From Phyllobacterium sp. OV277 (GTDB lineage Bacteria > Pseudomonadota > Alphaproteobacteria > Rhizobiales > Rhizobiaceae), in assembly GCF_900104355.1 (NCBI RefSeq), contig NZ_FNIY01000003.1, forward strand, positions 1 through 64,000: a stretch of 64,000 nucleotides of DNA, written 5' to 3'. Made by a program: the position numbers and the translations under genes. The first letter of the stretch is position 1, and every line of letters starts with the position of its first letter. This document shows, piece after piece, positions 36,626 through 46,806 of the stretch. The notes beneath the pieces are model-generated. The model worked only from the letters and a program-made list of their open reading frames with translations, searched no databases and was not told the DNA's origin.

Positions 36626-37651
36626 ATGAACAACGTCCTTGCTGTCAGTTCTGGTGATCCGTCCGGCATAGGGCCTGATATCGCGCTTACAGCCTGGACT
36701 TTGCGCAGATCAGCCCACCTGCCTGCCTTTTTTCTGCTTGGCGACGCGAAGCTCATTGCTGCGCGCGCGGTGCGATTGGGCCTAGAATGCCCCATCGAAA
36801 TCACCACACCGGACAATGCCCGCCACGTTTTCGATCGCGCGCTGCCGGTTGTTCCATTGCGAAATCCGCAAATCGACCGCCCCGGCACGCCATTGGCAGA
36901 CAATGCCGCCGGAACAATCGAAGCCATTGAACGGGCTGTTGAATACACCCTGTCCGGTCAGGCGAGCGCCGTTGTTACCTGTCCCATCGCCAAGAAGCCG
37001 CTCTATGAGGCCGGTTTTCGCTTTCCCGGCCATACGGAGTTTCTGGCGCATCTGGCCGGTGAGCATCTCGGCCACGAGGTAACGCCCGTCATGATGCTGG
37101 CGGGGCCATTGCTGCGCGCTGTACCCGTAACCATTCACATTGCGCTTAGCCGCGTTCCTGAAGTGCTTGATACTGCCAAGATTCTCGCTATTTCCCGCAT
37201 TACCGCTGAGGCGCTCAGAAACCAGTTTGGCATTGCCAAACCGCGCCTTGCGGTTGCGGGTCTTAACCCGCATGCGGGTGAAGGCGGCTCAATGGGTTTG
37301 GAAGATGAGGAAATTGTGCGTCCCGCCGTCGAAATCCTTCGAAGTGAAGGTATAGACGCTCGTGGCCCTCTTCCAGCGGACACCATGTTCCACGCCGCTG
37401 CGCGCGCCACCTATGATGCCGCTGTTTGCATGTATCATGATCAAGCCCTCATTCCGGCCAAGACACTCGGATTTGATGACAGTGTAAATGTGACGCTGGG
37501 TCTGCCCTTTGTGCGCACTTCGCCGGATCACGGCACCGCCTTTGACATTGCAGGGTCTGGCAAGGCCAAGCCGGACAGCCTGATTGCAGCCTTGCGTCTT
37601 GCCGATGAACTTGCCTCCCGTCGCTCCAGCCAGAATCGCACTATCGCATGA
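36626..37651 (+). CDS. pdxA: 4-hydroxythreonine-4-phosphate dehydrogenase
   Basis: A 341-residue PdxA, which oxidises 4-phosphohydroxy-threonine in the DXP-dependent pathway to pyridoxal phosphate. Typical segments are [12 protein letters not shown] at the start, the metal-ligand His in [22 protein letters not shown] and the C-terminal [14 protein letters not shown]. It lies 15 bases after the surA-like gene and overlaps rsmA by four bases, the conserved surA-pdxA-rsmA arrangement. Confidence 0.95.
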   Translation: MNNVLAVSSGDPSGIGPDIALTAWTLRRSAHLPAFFLLGDAKLIAARAVRLGLECPIEITTPDNARHVFDRALPVVPLRNPQIDRPGTPLADNAAGTIEAIERAVEYTLSGQASAVVTCPIAKKPLYEAGFRFPGHTEFLAHLAGEHLGHEVTPVMMLAGPLLRAVPVTIHIALSRVPEVLDTAKILAISRITAEALRNQFGIAKPRLAVAGLNPHAGEGGSMGLEDEEIVRPAVEILRSEGIDARGPLPADTMFHAAARATYDAAVCMYHDQALIPAKTLGFDDSVNVTLGLPFVRTSPDHGTAFDIAGSGKAKPDSLIAALRLADELASRRSSQNRTIA

Positions 37652-38469
37652 GTATTGACGACCTCCCTCCTCTGCGTGATGTGATTGACCGCCATGAACT
37701 GATGGCGAAGAAATCGCTTGGCCAGAATTTTCTGCTTGATCTCAACCTGACCGCCAAAGTTGCGCGGCAGGCGGGTGATCTGCAGGGACAGACCGTCATT
37801 GAGGTTGGACCCGGCCCGGGCGGCCTGACACGCGCCTTACTGGCTCAGGGTGCCAATGTCATCGCTATTGAACGTGACGAGCGCTGCCTGTCGGCCCTGC
37901 AGGAGATCGCCGATCATTACCCGGGTCGTCTCAGGGTCATCTCTGGTGATGCAATGGAGACGGACTTCAGGGCGCTGGCGGGCGGCGAGAAAGTCAAAAT
38001 CATTGCCAATCTGCCCTATAATATCGGCACGCAACTGCTGATCGGCTGGCTGCTCAGCGAGCCATGGCCGCCCTTCTATGCCTCGCTGACGCTGATGTTC
38101 CAGCGTGAAGTGGCCGAGCGTATCGTAGCAAAACCGACTTCCGATCCCTATGGCCGCCTCGGCGTGCTGGCGGGCTGGCGCACGGAGGCAAAGATCACTT
38201 TCGACGTGCCGCCGCAGGCCTTTACACCGCCACCAAAGGTGACATCATCGGTGGTCCATCTCGTTCCGCGCGCAGCACCGCTCCCATGCGACGCGACGAT
38301 ACTTGGCCGAGTAACACAGGCGGCTTTCGGCCAGCGCCGCAAGATGTTGCGCCAGAGCATCAAGCCGCTTGGCGGCGAAACGCTGCTGGCCAAGGCAGGC
38401 ATAGACGGCACCCGCCGCGCGGAAACGCTATCAATTGAAGAGTTTGTGGCCCTCGCCAACGCACTTTGA
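37648..38469 (+). CDS. rsmA: 16S rRNA (adenine-1518/1519-N6)-dimethyltransferase
   Basis: A 273-residue RsmA/KsgA that dimethylates two adjacent adenines in helix 45 of 16S r[12 protein letters not shown] (21-29), the SAM motif [10 protein letters not shown] (52-61) and the catalytic NLPYNI (121-126) are present. The C-terminal KMLRQSIK segment is typical. Loss of this gene gives kasugamycin resistance in other bacteria. It is the last gene of the lptF-rsmA cluster. Confidence 0.96.
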   Translation: MSIDDLPPLRDVIDRHELMAKKSLGQNFLLDLNLTAKVARQAGDLQGQTVIEVGPGPGGLTRALLAQGANVIAIERDERCLSALQEIADHYPGRLRVISGDAMETDFRALAGGEKVKIIANLPYNIGTQLLIGWLLSEPWPPFYASLTLMFQREVAERIVAKPTSDPYGRLGVLAGWRTEAKITFDVPPQAFTPPPKVTSSVVHLVPRAAPLPCDATILGRVTQAAFGQRRKMLRQSIKPLGGETLLAKAGIDGTRRAETLSIEEFVALANAL

Positions 38470-38659
38470 GCGGTGGCTCAAGTAAAGCAAATATCGGCCA
38501 GATAGAACCAACTCACCCCAACGGTCAGTAGTCCTACGAATTGTCCGCGAAACCGTGGCGTGCACTGATGTGCTGGCGCTTCATGGTGAGCGTACTTTGT
38601 CAGGAGCTGAAAATAGCCATTCCATGCTTTACGCGCAGTGCCGCGCAGCCGACGGTTAG

Positions 38660-39907
38660 ATGATCCCCGGACGCGATTTTCGTGCTCTATGGGCAGCGTA
38701 TACGATCTCAATCGTCGGTGATTGGGCTTATCGCCTCGCGATACCTCTTGTGGTCTATGATCTGACCCAATCGCCCTTTTTGATGTCGCTTTCCTATGCA
38801 GCAACCTTTGCGCCATTCATCATTGTCATGCCTTTCGGCGGCGTGCTGGCCGATGCAGTAGACCGTAAACGCCTGTTATGGATTGCGGATTTTATCTCGG
38901 GATGTATTGCCCTTGCGATCTGTCTTTATCTGTCCCTCCCCGGAGCAAACGCCTATTGGCTCATGCCGGGGCTGGCAGTTCTGGGCGCCATATCAAGTAT
39001 TTCTCACCCGGCCTTTCAGGGATTTCTGCCCAGCACCGTGCCCGCGCAACATCTTTCACGTGCAAACTCATTGATCACGACAAGTGATAGTGTTCTCAAC
39101 CTTGTGGCGCCAGCAATTGGGGGCTCGCTCGTGGCCTTACTGGGTGCATACAACGTGCTTTGGTTGAATGCCGCATCGTTTTTTCTTTCCATGGCACTCA
39201 TCTTGATCATTCGCGCCCAAAACCCTGTTGGTGACGGCACTCTGACACTATCGGTTTCCTCAGTACTTCATGGCCTGGGTCAGGGTCTAAAAACTGCCAT
39301 GCACTACCCGATCATCAAGTGGGGCACATTCCTGTTCATTCTGGTCAATTTCTCTTCCCACCTTATCCTTGGAAATATCATTTATTTTCTCACACAGGAC
39401 ATCGGACTTAGTCCGGAGCTGGCAGGTCTTGCCTTGGGTCTCTCCGCCATTGGCGCAATCATTGGGTCTCTGATAGCGCCGAAATTGATGCAGCGCGTTC
39501 ATCCGGGGCGGCTCATGCTGGCATGCGTGTTCGTGTCAGCGATCGGAACGGCACCCCTTCTGCTGGCGGAACGCCTCGATTTTTGGGGTGTTGTCGGCGC
39601 GCGGTCTATCACCATGGCCGCTGAAGCCGTTATCGTTGTCACGATGTTCACAGAACGGCAACGCGTGGTGCCAACTCAATATCTAAGCCGCGTGGTCGCA
39701 ATCACCAGAACGATCAGCTACGTGCCAGTTCCTTTGGCCGCTACGCTTGGCGGGTACATTCTCGCAACACAGTCCGGAGACATGTCAACGGTAATAGTAT
39801 TGAGCATGATTGTGCTCATTGGATGTGTCGTGATCGGTGTCTTCACCCCATTTGTGTCAGCTGACGATGAAAAAGAAACACGGATGGATACGACAGCAAG
39901 TGTGTAG
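38660..39907 (+). CDS. MFS transporter (EntS-like exporter family)
   Basis: A 415-residue inner-membrane protein with about twelve hydrophobic segments, of the MFS_3 group that includes enterobactin exporter EntS. The N-terminus FRALWAAYTISIVGDWAYRLA and motif A as GGVLADAVDRKRLL are family features. Cargo is unknown; no siderophore genes are nearby. It ends 30 bases from the convergent gmk, with only a weak TGGCGT/ACGCCA hairpin between. Confidence 0.85.
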   Translation: MIPGRDFRALWAAYTISIVGDWAYRLAIPLVVYDLTQSPFLMSLSYAATFAPFIIVMPFGGVLADAVDRKRLLWIADFISGCIALAICLYLSLPGANAYWLMPGLAVLGAISSISHPAFQGFLPSTVPAQHLSRANSLITTSDSVLNLVAPAIGGSLVALLGAYNVLWLNAASFFLSMALILIIRAQNPVGDGTLTLSVSSVLHGLGQGLKTAMHYPIIKWGTFLFILVNFSSHLILGNIIYFLTQDIGLSPELAGLALGLSAIGAIIGSLIAPKLMQRVHPGRLMLACVFVSAIGTAPLLLAERLDFWGVVGARSITMAAEAVIVVTMFTERQRVVPTQYLSRVVAITRTISYVPVPLAATLGGYILATQSGDMSTVIVLSMIVLIGCVVIGVFTPFVSADDEKETRMDTTASV

Positions 39908-39937
39908 GGGTGGCGTTCAGCGTCACGCCAACGCGCT

Positions 39938-40594
39938 CTAGTCGATCTTTTCATCCAGCAGGGTGCTGACGAAATCAAACAGGCCGGGGCAACGGTCGCG
40001 GCGCAGGCGTTCGGCAGTCACGATTGACTGGACCTGATGATAGGCGCGGTCGAGATCCTCGTTGACGATAACATAGTCGTAGGATCGCCAACGCTCGATC
40101 TCGTTGCGTGCATTGCGCAGGCGCACATCGATCACTTCCTCCGTGTCTTCGGCGCGGCGATGCAAGCGGTGCTTCAGAGCAGTCATCGACGGCGGCAGAA
40201 TGAAGATGCTGACGACGTCGCCCTTCATTTTTTCCTGTAATTGCAGCGCGCCCTGCCAATCAATGTCAAAAAGCATGTCCTGGCCATCGGCAAGGGCATT
40301 TTCCGCGGCTTCCCGGGGTGTGCCATAGAAATTGCCATGCACCTCAGCCCATTCAATCAGTTCATCGCTGTCGCGCAGGCGCTCGAACTCGCGCACGGAA
40401 ATGAAATGATAGTGGACGCCTTCAATCTCGCTGGCGCGGCGCGGACGCGTGGTCACGCTAACCGACAATGCCAGTTCGAGCTTCTCTTTATCATTGAGCA
40501 ACAGTCGGGCGATCGTCGACTTTCCTGCGCCCGATGGCGAGGACAGCACCAGCATGAGGCCACGTCGTTTGATGCTGTTGGATGCGTTGAGCAT
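39938..40594 (-). CDS. gmk: guanylate kinase
   Basis: A 218-residue GMP kinase. The P-loop [10 protein letters not shown] is at 18-27. The GMP-binding region has [19 protein letters not shown] and the lid [14 protein letters not shown]. It phosphorylates GMP to GDP. A later ATG (residue 14) would also retain the P-loop, so the start is not certain. It follows the yicC-family gene by two bases and ends the fab-mltG-gmk cluster. Confidence 0.95.
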   Translation of the reverse strand: MLNASNSIKRRGLMLVLSSPSGAGKSTIARLLLNDKEKLELALSVSVTTRPRRASEIEGVHYHFISVREFERLRDSDELIEWAEVHGNFYGTPREAAENALADGQDMLFDIDWQGALQLQEKMKGDVVSIFILPPSMTALKHRLHRRAEDTEEVIDVRLRNARNEIERWRSYDYVIVNEDLDRAYHQVQSIVTAERLRRDRCPGLFDFVSTLLDEKID

Positions 40595-40596
40595 GA

Positions 40597-41484
40597 TTAC
40601 TCCAGATTCTGTATTTGCTCGCGCAATTGATCCACAACCGCCTTCAGGTCAAGTCCAATCGACGTGATCGAGGCCGCATTGGCCTTGGAGCAGAGTGTAT
40701 TTGCCTCGCGGTTAAATTCCTGTGTCAGAAAATCCAGCTTACGCCCGACCCCATTTCCATCGCGCAGAAGCGTGCGCGCGGCGGCCACATGCATATCAAG
40801 GCGATCAAGTTCTTCCTGAATATCGGCCTTTGTCGCCAGAAATGCCGCTTCCATATGCAGGCGGGCTTCATCAAGTGCCGGAGACGCATCCAGCAGCAGC
40901 GCCACCTGCGCAGCAAGCCGCGCGCGAACTGCATCGAGCGTACGGCTTGGATCACGCCGCGCCTGCTGGGTGAGCAGCTCCACCGCATCGACCTGTGCGC
41001 TCAATATGTCGCCGAGTGCCTTGCCTTCAATCTGGCGATTGTGTTCGAGCTGCAAAAGCGTTTCGTCAAGAACAGCCAGAACGGCTTCCTCAACCTCAGC
41101 CTGATCTTCCGGCGATAACACGTCCTGTGGCGCCTCCAGAACGCCGCGCAGAGCCATCAGGCCCTCCGGTGTTGAAGGAGCCAGTTTGAAGTCCTCGCGC
41201 AGCTGTGCGGCAATCCGTGCCAGTTCCTTCAGCAAAGGCTCGTTGATGAGCGCCTTCGCATCACCCGCATTGCGGGTCACAGTCAATGCAGCCTGAAAAT
41301 TGCCGCGCTTGAAACGCTGGCCAAACAATGCTCGCGCCTTTTGCTCCACAGCTTCAAAGCCAGTGGGCAGGCGAAACCTGACATCAAGGCCCTTGCCATT
41401 GACCGATTTGATTTCCCATGAAATCTGCACCCCGGCATCGTTCCGGAGGTGACGGGCAAAACCCGTCATGCTTTGCAATGACAT
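40597..41484 (-). CDS. YicC family endoribonuclease
   Basis: A 295-residue protein of the YicC/YloC family. It begins [11 protein letters not shown], a hallmark, followed by [20 protein letters not shown], and ends with the DUF1732 region, [15 protein letters not shown] followed by the SKA motif and [16 protein letters not shown]-like tail. Members were recently assigned RNase activity. The ATG at 41484 matches the hallmark start; 41496 would add four residues. Confidence 0.9.
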   Translation of the reverse strand: MSLQSMTGFARHLRNDAGVQISWEIKSVNGKGLDVRFRLPTGFEAVEQKARALFGQRFKRGNFQAALTVTRNAGDAKALINEPLLKELARIAAQLREDFKLAPSTPEGLMALRGVLEAPQDVLSPEDQAEVEEAVLAVLDETLLQLEHNRQIEGKALGDILSAQVDAVELLTQQARRDPSRTLDAVRARLAAQVALLLDASPALDEARLHMEAAFLATKADIQEELDRLDMHVAAARTLLRDGNGVGRKLDFLTQEFNREANTLCSKANAASITSIGLDLKAVVDQLREQIQNLE

Positions 41485-41532
41485 TATTCCCCCCAAGAAC
41501 GAAGGCCTGATCGCAATCAGGCCCTTGCAGAA

Positions 41533-42762
41533 TTATTGTTGTGTTGGCTCGCTGTCATCCCCGGCGTCAGACGGATCGGCATTCTTGTCGCCGGTTGCCG
41601 CCTTGGCTGCCTCGTCAATGCGATTCTTCTCCACCGTGCGCCAGCGCTTCACATTGTCATTGTGGTCATCAAGCGTTTCGGCAAATACGTGACCGCCAGT
41701 GCCATCGGCGACAAAATAAAGATCCTTGGTCTGCGAGGGATGCGCAACGGCTTCCAGCGCATCGCGGCCGGGATTGGCAATCGGCCCCGGTGGCAGTCCG
41801 TTGATCGTATAGGTGTTGTACGGTGTCGGCTTTTCCAGATCGGATTTCAGGATTGGGCGGTCAGATGGTTTGCCCTTGCCGCCAAACAGGCCATAAATGA
41901 TCGTAGGATCAGACTGAAGGCGCATGCGCTTGTTCAAACGGTTGATGAACACGGCAGCAACGCGCGGGCGCTCATCGGCCTTCCCTGTTTCTTTCTCGAC
42001 GATCGAGGCAAGCGTGACAAATTCTTCAATGGTCTTGAGCGGAACGCTCGGATCGCGGCGCGCCCAAATCTCGTCAACCAGCTTCTTCTGGTCAGCCTGC
42101 ATCTTCTTGACGATTTCCTCACGCGTTGTGCCGCGGGAGAAGCGCTGAGTATTGGCAAACAGCGAACCTTCGTCAGGCACAACCGCTGGCAACGCGCCGG
42201 TCAGCACATCATCCTCGCTCACGCGTTGCAGAATCTGATCGACGGTAAGCCCTTCCGGAACAGTCAGCGAATGCAGGACCGACTTGCCGCTGCGCAACAA
42301 ATCCATGATATCGCGCATTGAGGCGTGCGCCTTGATCTCGTACTCACCCGCCTTCATATCGCGCTGATAGCCATAGGCCTGAACGCCATATTTGAAAACA
42401 CGCGCATCGGTGATGATGCCGCGACGCTCCAGACCATCGGCAATTTCAACAATCCCGGTGCCATTCTTGACGACATAATCCGTCGTAACATCTGTCGGAC
42501 CGGGCTCGTTGAACGAAACCTTGCCGAAATAAACGGCGGCAGCGGCGGCAAGAACCACCAGCACAACCAGCGACAGCATGAAATTGGCAAAGACAACGAT
42601 CTGGCTGCGGGCACGGCGCGACCGGCGCACGGGTGCTGGCGGGGGTGTCCCCGGCTCAGGCCGCAAGGCTTCAGATGCCGACTGCGGAACAATCGGTTTA
42701 CGCTCCGGCGCGTTGGCGGCGGGCGAACCGTTCGTCTCTTCAGACTGCTGATCTGAGCTCAC
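41533..42762 (-). CDS. mltG: endolytic murein transglycosylase MltG
   Basis: A 409-residue membrane-anchored lytic transglycosylase that cuts nascent peptidoglycan strands. A long Pro/basic cytoplasmic N-terminus is followed by one helix (about 60-85, IVVFANFMLSLVVLVVLAAA), a LysM-like part, then the YceG catalytic domain with the proposed catalytic Glu in LASIVEKETGK. I chose the GTG at 42762, which follows CGAGG; a TTG at 42792 is also in frame but lies beyond a small hairpin (CCGGCA/TGCCGG). Confidence 0.9.
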   Translation of the reverse strand: MSSDQQSEETNGSPAANAPERKPIVPQSASEALRPEPGTPPPAPVRRSRRARSQIVVFANFMLSLVVLVVLAAAAAVYFGKVSFNEPGPTDVTTDYVVKNGTGIVEIADGLERRGIITDARVFKYGVQAYGYQRDMKAGEYEIKAHASMRDIMDLLRSGKSVLHSLTVPEGLTVDQILQRVSEDDVLTGALPAVVPDEGSLFANTQRFSRGTTREEIVKKMQADQKKLVDEIWARRDPSVPLKTIEEFVTLASIVEKETGKADERPRVAAVFINRLNKRMRLQSDPTIIYGLFGGKGKPSDRPILKSDLEKPTPYNTYTINGLPPGPIANPGRDALEAVAHPSQTKDLYFVADGTGGHVFAETLDDHNDNVKRWRTVEKNRIDEAAKAATGDKNADPSDAGDDSEPTQQ

Positions 42763-42818
42763 GCAAACACCTCGAGCAAGTTTTTCCGGCAAGAATGCCG
42801 GTAAATTTGATTGTGATT

Positions 42819-42848
42819 ATGGCGAAAGCGCGAAAACGCTTCCGCCAT
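42819..42848. other. strong hairpin between fabF and mltG
   Basis: A 12-bp stem with one mismatch, ATGGCGAAAGCG / CGCTTCCGCCAT, loop CGAAAA, in the 94-base gap after fabF on the minus strand. There is no T-run after it, so it may be an RNA-stabilising or processing element that separates fabF from mltG levels. Confidence 0.55.
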
Positions 42849-42856
42849 TGCTGCAA

Positions 42857-44119
42857 TCACTGTTGAAAACGCCGCAAAACGAGCGAAGCGTTGGTACCAC
42901 CAAATCCAAAGGAGTTGGAAAGCGCCACATCAATCTTACGATGCCGTACCTTGTGCGGCACCAGATCAATTTTGGTTTCCACCGATGGTTTGTCCAGATT
43001 GAGCGTAGCCGGGGCGACATTGTCACGAATGGCAAGCGCACAGAAAATGGCTTCGGTCGAACCGGCAGCACCGAGAAGGTGGCCAATGGATGACTTGGTG
43101 GACGACATCGAGACTTTTGGAGCAGCATCGCCCAGAACGCGCTCAACAGCACCAAGCTCAATCGTATCAGCCATGGTCGATGTACCATGAGAGTTGATGT
43201 AATCGATCTGATCGGGCGTGATGCCCGCCCGCTTCAGAGCCATTTCCATGGAGCGCTGCGCACCCTCACCGCTCTCGGACGGAGCCGTGATGTGATAAGC
43301 GTCGCCGGAAAGACCATAGCCGATGACTTCGGCATAAATCTTTGCGCCGCGTGCCAAAGCATGTTCCAGCTCTTCAAGCACGACAATACCGGCACCCTCA
43401 CCCATGACGAAACCATCACGGTCATCATCGTAAGGGCGTGAAGCCGCAGTCGGATCATCATTGCGTGCAGTGGACAGCGCCTTGCAAGCGGCAAAACCGG
43501 CCAGCGAAATACGGCTGACGGGCGATTCCGTACCACCGGCAACCATAACGTCAGCATCACCAAAGGCGATCAGACGCGATGCATCACCAATGGCGTGCGC
43601 TCCGGTCGAGCAAGCTGTGACAACCGAATGGTTCGGGCCGCGCAACTTATGCTTGATGGATACCTGGCCAGAAGCCAGATTGATCAGACGACCGGGAATA
43701 AAGAAAGGCGAAATGCGCCGGGGGCCTTTGTCACGCAGCGTATAACCCGCTTCGACAATGCCTTCGAGGCCACCAATACCCGAACCGATCAGCACACCGG
43801 TGCGAATCTGATCCTCGTCGCTTTCCGGTGCCCACTTGGCATCGGCAAGCGCCTGATCGGCAGCACCCATGGCGTAAATGATAAAGGGATCAACCTTGCG
43901 CTGTTCCTTTGGCTCCATCCAATCATCAGGATTGAATGTACCATCGGTGCCATCACCAACCGGTATCCGGCAGGCAATTTTGCAAGGCAAATCTTCAACT
44001 TCAAACTCTGTCACCAGTCGGGCAGCACTCTTACCAGCCAAAAGGCGGGACCAAGTAAGCTCAACACCGGATGCAAGAGGAGAAACCAGCCCAAGGCCGG
44101 TTATGACAACGCGCCTCAT
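42857..44119 (-). CDS. fabF: beta-ketoacyl-ACP synthase II
   Basis: A 420-residue condensing enzyme of fatty-acid elongation. The catalytic triad is visible: Cys170 in VTACSTGAHAIG, His311 in NSHGTSTMA and His347 in SIGHLLGAAG. The length and GFGGTNASLVL ending are those of FabF. It is downstream of acpP by 114 bases, as usual. It extends acyl chains using malonyl-ACP and helps set the cis-vaccenate level. Confidence 0.96.
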   Translation of the reverse strand: MRRVVITGLGLVSPLASGVELTWSRLLAGKSAARLVTEFEVEDLPCKIACRIPVGDGTDGTFNPDDWMEPKEQRKVDPFIIYAMGAADQALADAKWAPESDEDQIRTGVLIGSGIGGLEGIVEAGYTLRDKGPRRISPFFIPGRLINLASGQVSIKHKLRGPNHSVVTACSTGAHAIGDASRLIAFGDADVMVAGGTESPVSRISLAGFAACKALSTARNDDPTAASRPYDDDRDGFVMGEGAGIVVLEELEHALARGAKIYAEVIGYGLSGDAYHITAPSESGEGAQRSMEMALKRAGITPDQIDYINSHGTSTMADTIELGAVERVLGDAAPKVSMSSTKSSIGHLLGAAGSTEAIFCALAIRDNVAPATLNLDKPSVETKIDLVPHKVRHRKIDVALSNSFGFGGTNASLVLRRFQQ

Positions 44120-44233
44120 GGCCGATCCTTCAATGTCATATTCAGCATGATCTTTTCCAACGGCCCCGCGCAGGTCCCGACAGGGGCTTCTCGCCTCCTG
44201 TCATGATTCCTGCGCTGCCAGGCCGAATGAAAA

Positions 44234-44470
44234 TCAGGCAGATGCTTTGTCGATGAACTTGACGGCATCGCCGACTGTCAGAATCGTCTCGGCAGCATCA
44301 TCAGGAATTTCAACGCCGAATTCTTCTTCGAAAGCCATCACGAGCTCGACAGTATCAAGGCTGTCTGCGCCCAGATCGTCGATGAAGCTCGCACCATCGG
44401 TGACTTTCTCGGCATCAACGCCCAGATGTTCAATAACGATTTTCTTGACGCGTTCTGCAGTATCACTCAT
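44234..44470 (-). CDS. acpP: acyl carrier protein
   Basis: A 78-residue acidic ACP. Ser37 in [12 protein letters not shown] takes the phosphopantetheine arm. The sequence begins [18 protein letters not shown], typical of the alphaproteobacterial AcpP. It carries growing acyl chains for FabD, FabG and FabF encoded around it. The 268-base region upstream holds an 18-bp perfect palindrome that may control it. Confidence 0.97.
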   Translation of the reverse strand: MSDTAERVKKIVIEHLGVDAEKVTDGASFIDDLGADSLDTVELVMAFEEEFGVEIPDDAAETILTVGDAVKFIDKASA

Positions 44471-44614
44471 GTGGAAACCTCAACCTGTTTGTTTTTCCCT
44501 ATGCCTTGGTTAGCGGCACGGATGACTCTAATCAAGCAATAAGATGGCACTTCAGCCCTGTTTAACAGCTAAAACGCACATCCTCGCGGCTTATTCCTTG
44601 CGGAAAGGAAAGGG

Positions 44615-44632
44615 CATCAAATCGATTTGATG
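44615..44632. promoter_or_regulatory. 18-bp perfect palindrome upstream of acpP
   Basis: CATCAAATCGATTTGATG, a perfect 18-bp palindrome about 145 bases upstream of acpP, flanked by AGG/CCT after one mismatched pair on each side. It lies in the fabG-acpP gap. The form suits a dimeric repressor or activator of fatty-acid genes, but the factor is unknown. The gap also holds a CACCCGG...CCGGGTG inverted repeat (44704-44731) just after fabG, a weak terminator candidate without a T-run. Confidence 0.5.
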
Positions 44633-44738
44633 TCCTGACTTGGTGCGCGACTTATCACGCTTTATTGACGGCCTCAATCTCATAAATGTGATTGCACCCT
44701 TTACACCCGGCTGAATTGTATTGTCCGGGTGCACTTTA

Positions 44739-45476
44739 TCAGATCATTGCCATGCCGCCATTGACGTGGATCGTCTGGCCGGTGACGTAGGATGCTTCGT
44801 TGCTGGCAAGGTAGATTACAGACGACGCCACTTCCGCGCCCGTCCCCATGCGGCGCATGGGAATGGCGGACATAATGGTTTCTTTCTGCTTGTCGTTCAG
44901 CTTGTCGGTCATCGCCGATTCGATGAAACCCGGTGCAACGCAGTTGACCGTGACATTGCGGCTGGCAATTTCCTGTGCGAGCGACTTCGAAAAGCCGATC
45001 AGACCGGCCTTCGATGCCACATAATTCGTCTGGCCAGGATTACCCGTTACACCAACAACAGAGGTGATGTTGATGATACGGCCATAACGGCGGCGCATCA
45101 TCGGGTGGGTCAATTCGCGCGTCAGGCGGAACACGGCGGTCAGATTAACCTCAAGCACGCTATCCCAGTCAGCATCGGCCATGCGGACAAACAGCCCATC
45201 CTTGGTGATACCGGCATTGTTGACGAGAATTTCAACACCTTCCAGTTCGCTCTCCGCCTTTTCGCCCAGCGCCTTCACTTCGTCGCGGTTCGACAGGTTT
45301 GCCGGGAAAATCTTGACCCGGTCGCCAAGCTCGCTTGCCAGCGCCTCAAGTTTTTCAACGCGCGTGCCATGCAGGCCAACAATCGCACCCTGCGCATGCA
45401 GCGCGCGGGCAATGGATTCGCCAATACCACCGCTGGCACCTGTTATGAGAGCCTTGCGGCCTGTCAGGTCAAACAT
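44739..45476 (-). CDS. fabG: 3-oxoacyl-ACP reductase
   Basis: A 245-residue short-chain dehydrogenase that reduces 3-oxoacyl-ACP with NADPH. The cofactor loop is TGASGGIGES (12-21), NNAG is at 86-89, and the catalytic residues are Ser139, Tyr152 and Lys156. The ending TGQTIHVNGGMAMI is typical of FabG. It follows fabD by 17 bases, so the two are co-transcribed. Confidence 0.97.
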   Translation of the reverse strand: MFDLTGRKALITGASGGIGESIARALHAQGAIVGLHGTRVEKLEALASELGDRVKIFPANLSNRDEVKALGEKAESELEGVEILVNNAGITKDGLFVRMADADWDSVLEVNLTAVFRLTRELTHPMMRRRYGRIINITSVVGVTGNPGQTNYVASKAGLIGFSKSLAQEIASRNVTVNCVAPGFIESAMTDKLNDKQKETIMSAIPMRRMGTGAEVASSVIYLASNEASYVTGQTIHVNGGMAMI

Positions 45477-45493
45477 TGCTCAATCCCTTCCGT

Positions 45494-46438
45494 TCAAACG
45501 TTCAGCGCGGCAACAGCCGCTTCAATATCGTCAGGCGTGCCAACCGCGACACCTGATATGTCTTTATTAATACGGCGCGCAAGGCCGGTCAGCACTTTGC
45601 CAGCGCCAATCTCGTAGAGCGTCGTTACGCCATTGGCACCAAACCACTCGACCGTTTCGCGCCAGCGGACCTGACCCGTCACCTGCTCGACCAGCAAAGC
45701 TGCGATCTCATCAGCCGATGTGACCGGGGTTGCCCGCACATTGGCAATCAGTGGAACAATCGGGTTCTGCTTGGATACACTGGCCAGCGCCGCGCGCATG
45801 GCTTCAGCGGCTGGCGCCATCAGGGTAGAATGGAAGGGTGCGGAGACTGGCAGCATGATGGCGCGCTTGGCACCTTTTTCGGTCGCAAGTGCTGCGGCCG
45901 CCTCAACAGGAGCTTTTGAGCCCGAAATAACAATCTGGCCACCGCCATTATCATTGGCTATCTGCACCGGACCTTCCAGAGAAGCATCCGCACAGACAGC
46001 CTGCACCACATCATGTTCAAGACCGATGATAGCAGCCATGGCGCCCGCTCCTGCGGGAACCGCCTGCTGCATGGCATTGCCGCGAATGCGCAAAAGCCGC
46101 GCCGTATCGGCCAGCGAGAATGTCCCGGCAGCACACAGCGCCGAATATTCACCGAGCGAATGGCCAGCCACATAGGCCACTTTGTCCTTGATCGAAATGC
46201 CGCGCGCTTCCAGAACCCGGATAACTGCAATGGAAACAGCCATGAGGGCGGGCTGCGCATTGGCGGTCAGTGTCAGGGTTTCTTCCGGTCCGTCCCAAAT
46301 AATAGAAGAGAGCTTTTCCCCCAGCGCATCATCCACCTCGTCGAAAACAGCCTTGGCTTCGGCGAAATTGTCGGCCAAAGCCTTGCCCATACCAACCGTC
46401 TGACTGCCCTGACCCGGGAAGGTAAATGCTATGGACAT
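45494..46438 (-). CDS. fabD: malonyl-CoA:ACP transacylase
   Basis: A 314-residue FabD that moves malonyl from CoA to ACP. The nucleophile Ser94 is in GHSLGEYSA and the catalytic His203 in SAPFHSTLM; the N-terminal FPGQGSQ and QPALMAVSIAV are typical. It is the first gene of the fab cluster on the minus strand; the promoter must lie between 46439 and the divergent rpsF region, where palindromic repeat copy 7 also sits. Confidence 0.96.
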   Translation of the reverse strand: MSIAFTFPGQGSQTVGMGKALADNFAEAKAVFDEVDDALGEKLSSIIWDGPEETLTLTANAQPALMAVSIAVIRVLEARGISIKDKVAYVAGHSLGEYSALCAAGTFSLADTARLLRIRGNAMQQAVPAGAGAMAAIIGLEHDVVQAVCADASLEGPVQIANDNGGGQIVISGSKAPVEAAAALATEKGAKRAIMLPVSAPFHSTLMAPAAEAMRAALASVSKQNPIVPLIANVRATPVTSADEIAALLVEQVTGQVRWRETVEWFGANGVTTLYEIGAGKVLTGLARRINKDISGVAVGTPDDIEAAVAALNV

Positions 46439-46565
46439 GCGGGGCGCCTCCAGATTTCTGCTTTATTTTCGATAATGTGCCGCGCGATGTGCCTATCAGC
46501 AAGCCCAGAGTCAAGCTTTCATGCACATTATCGATGGAGGATTGCAGTGAGGTGGCTGCAGATTT

Positions 46566-46696
46566 GTGGTTCGTGGTTCGACAAGCTCACCATGAGGGAG
46601 AGGGATGATGAAAGGGAGCTTTATTCTGCAACCTATGCGATAAGCGTTGCATCCACCCTTCTCCCTCATGGTGAGCTTGTCGAACCACGAACCACT
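46566..46696. repeat. composite palindromic repeat, copy 7
   Basis: Outer arms only: TTCGACAAGCTCACCATGAG at about 46577-46596 and its reverse complement at about 46665-46685, both followed outwards by GTGGTTC units. The enclosed part reads GATGAAAGGGAGCTTTATTC, similar to copy 2, and GATAAGCGTTGCATCCACC. It lies between the divergent fabD and rpsF genes. Confidence 0.87.
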
Positions 46697-46751
46697 ACAA
46701 TGCCACCACCACCCCATCTTTTGCGTTGCAATATAAAACGGTCCATGCGGG

Positions 46752-46780
46752 TTGCTTCTTTTCAGATTTGCCCGTATAAG
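46752..46780 (+). promoter_or_regulatory. predicted promoter of rpsF-rpsR
   Basis: TTGCTT (46752-46757), a 17-base spacer and TATAAG (46775-46780) form a good housekeeping-type promoter. A start a few bases later would give a leader of about 190 nt before rpsF. Confidence 0.55.
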
Positions 46781-46806
46781 CCGCCCGTTCATTGCTCGGC
46801 GTCAGC

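Noticed and set aside
38570-38600. Possible twelfth repeat copy near the MFS gene
   Set aside because: Only about 13 bases (CTTCATGGTGAGC) match the outer arm and no partner arm is present.
38478-38816. 112-residue minus-strand frame overlapping the MFS gene start
   Set aside because: It overlaps the well-supported MFS frame; only its last 20 residues look membrane-like, which is expected from the opposite strand of membrane-protein codons.
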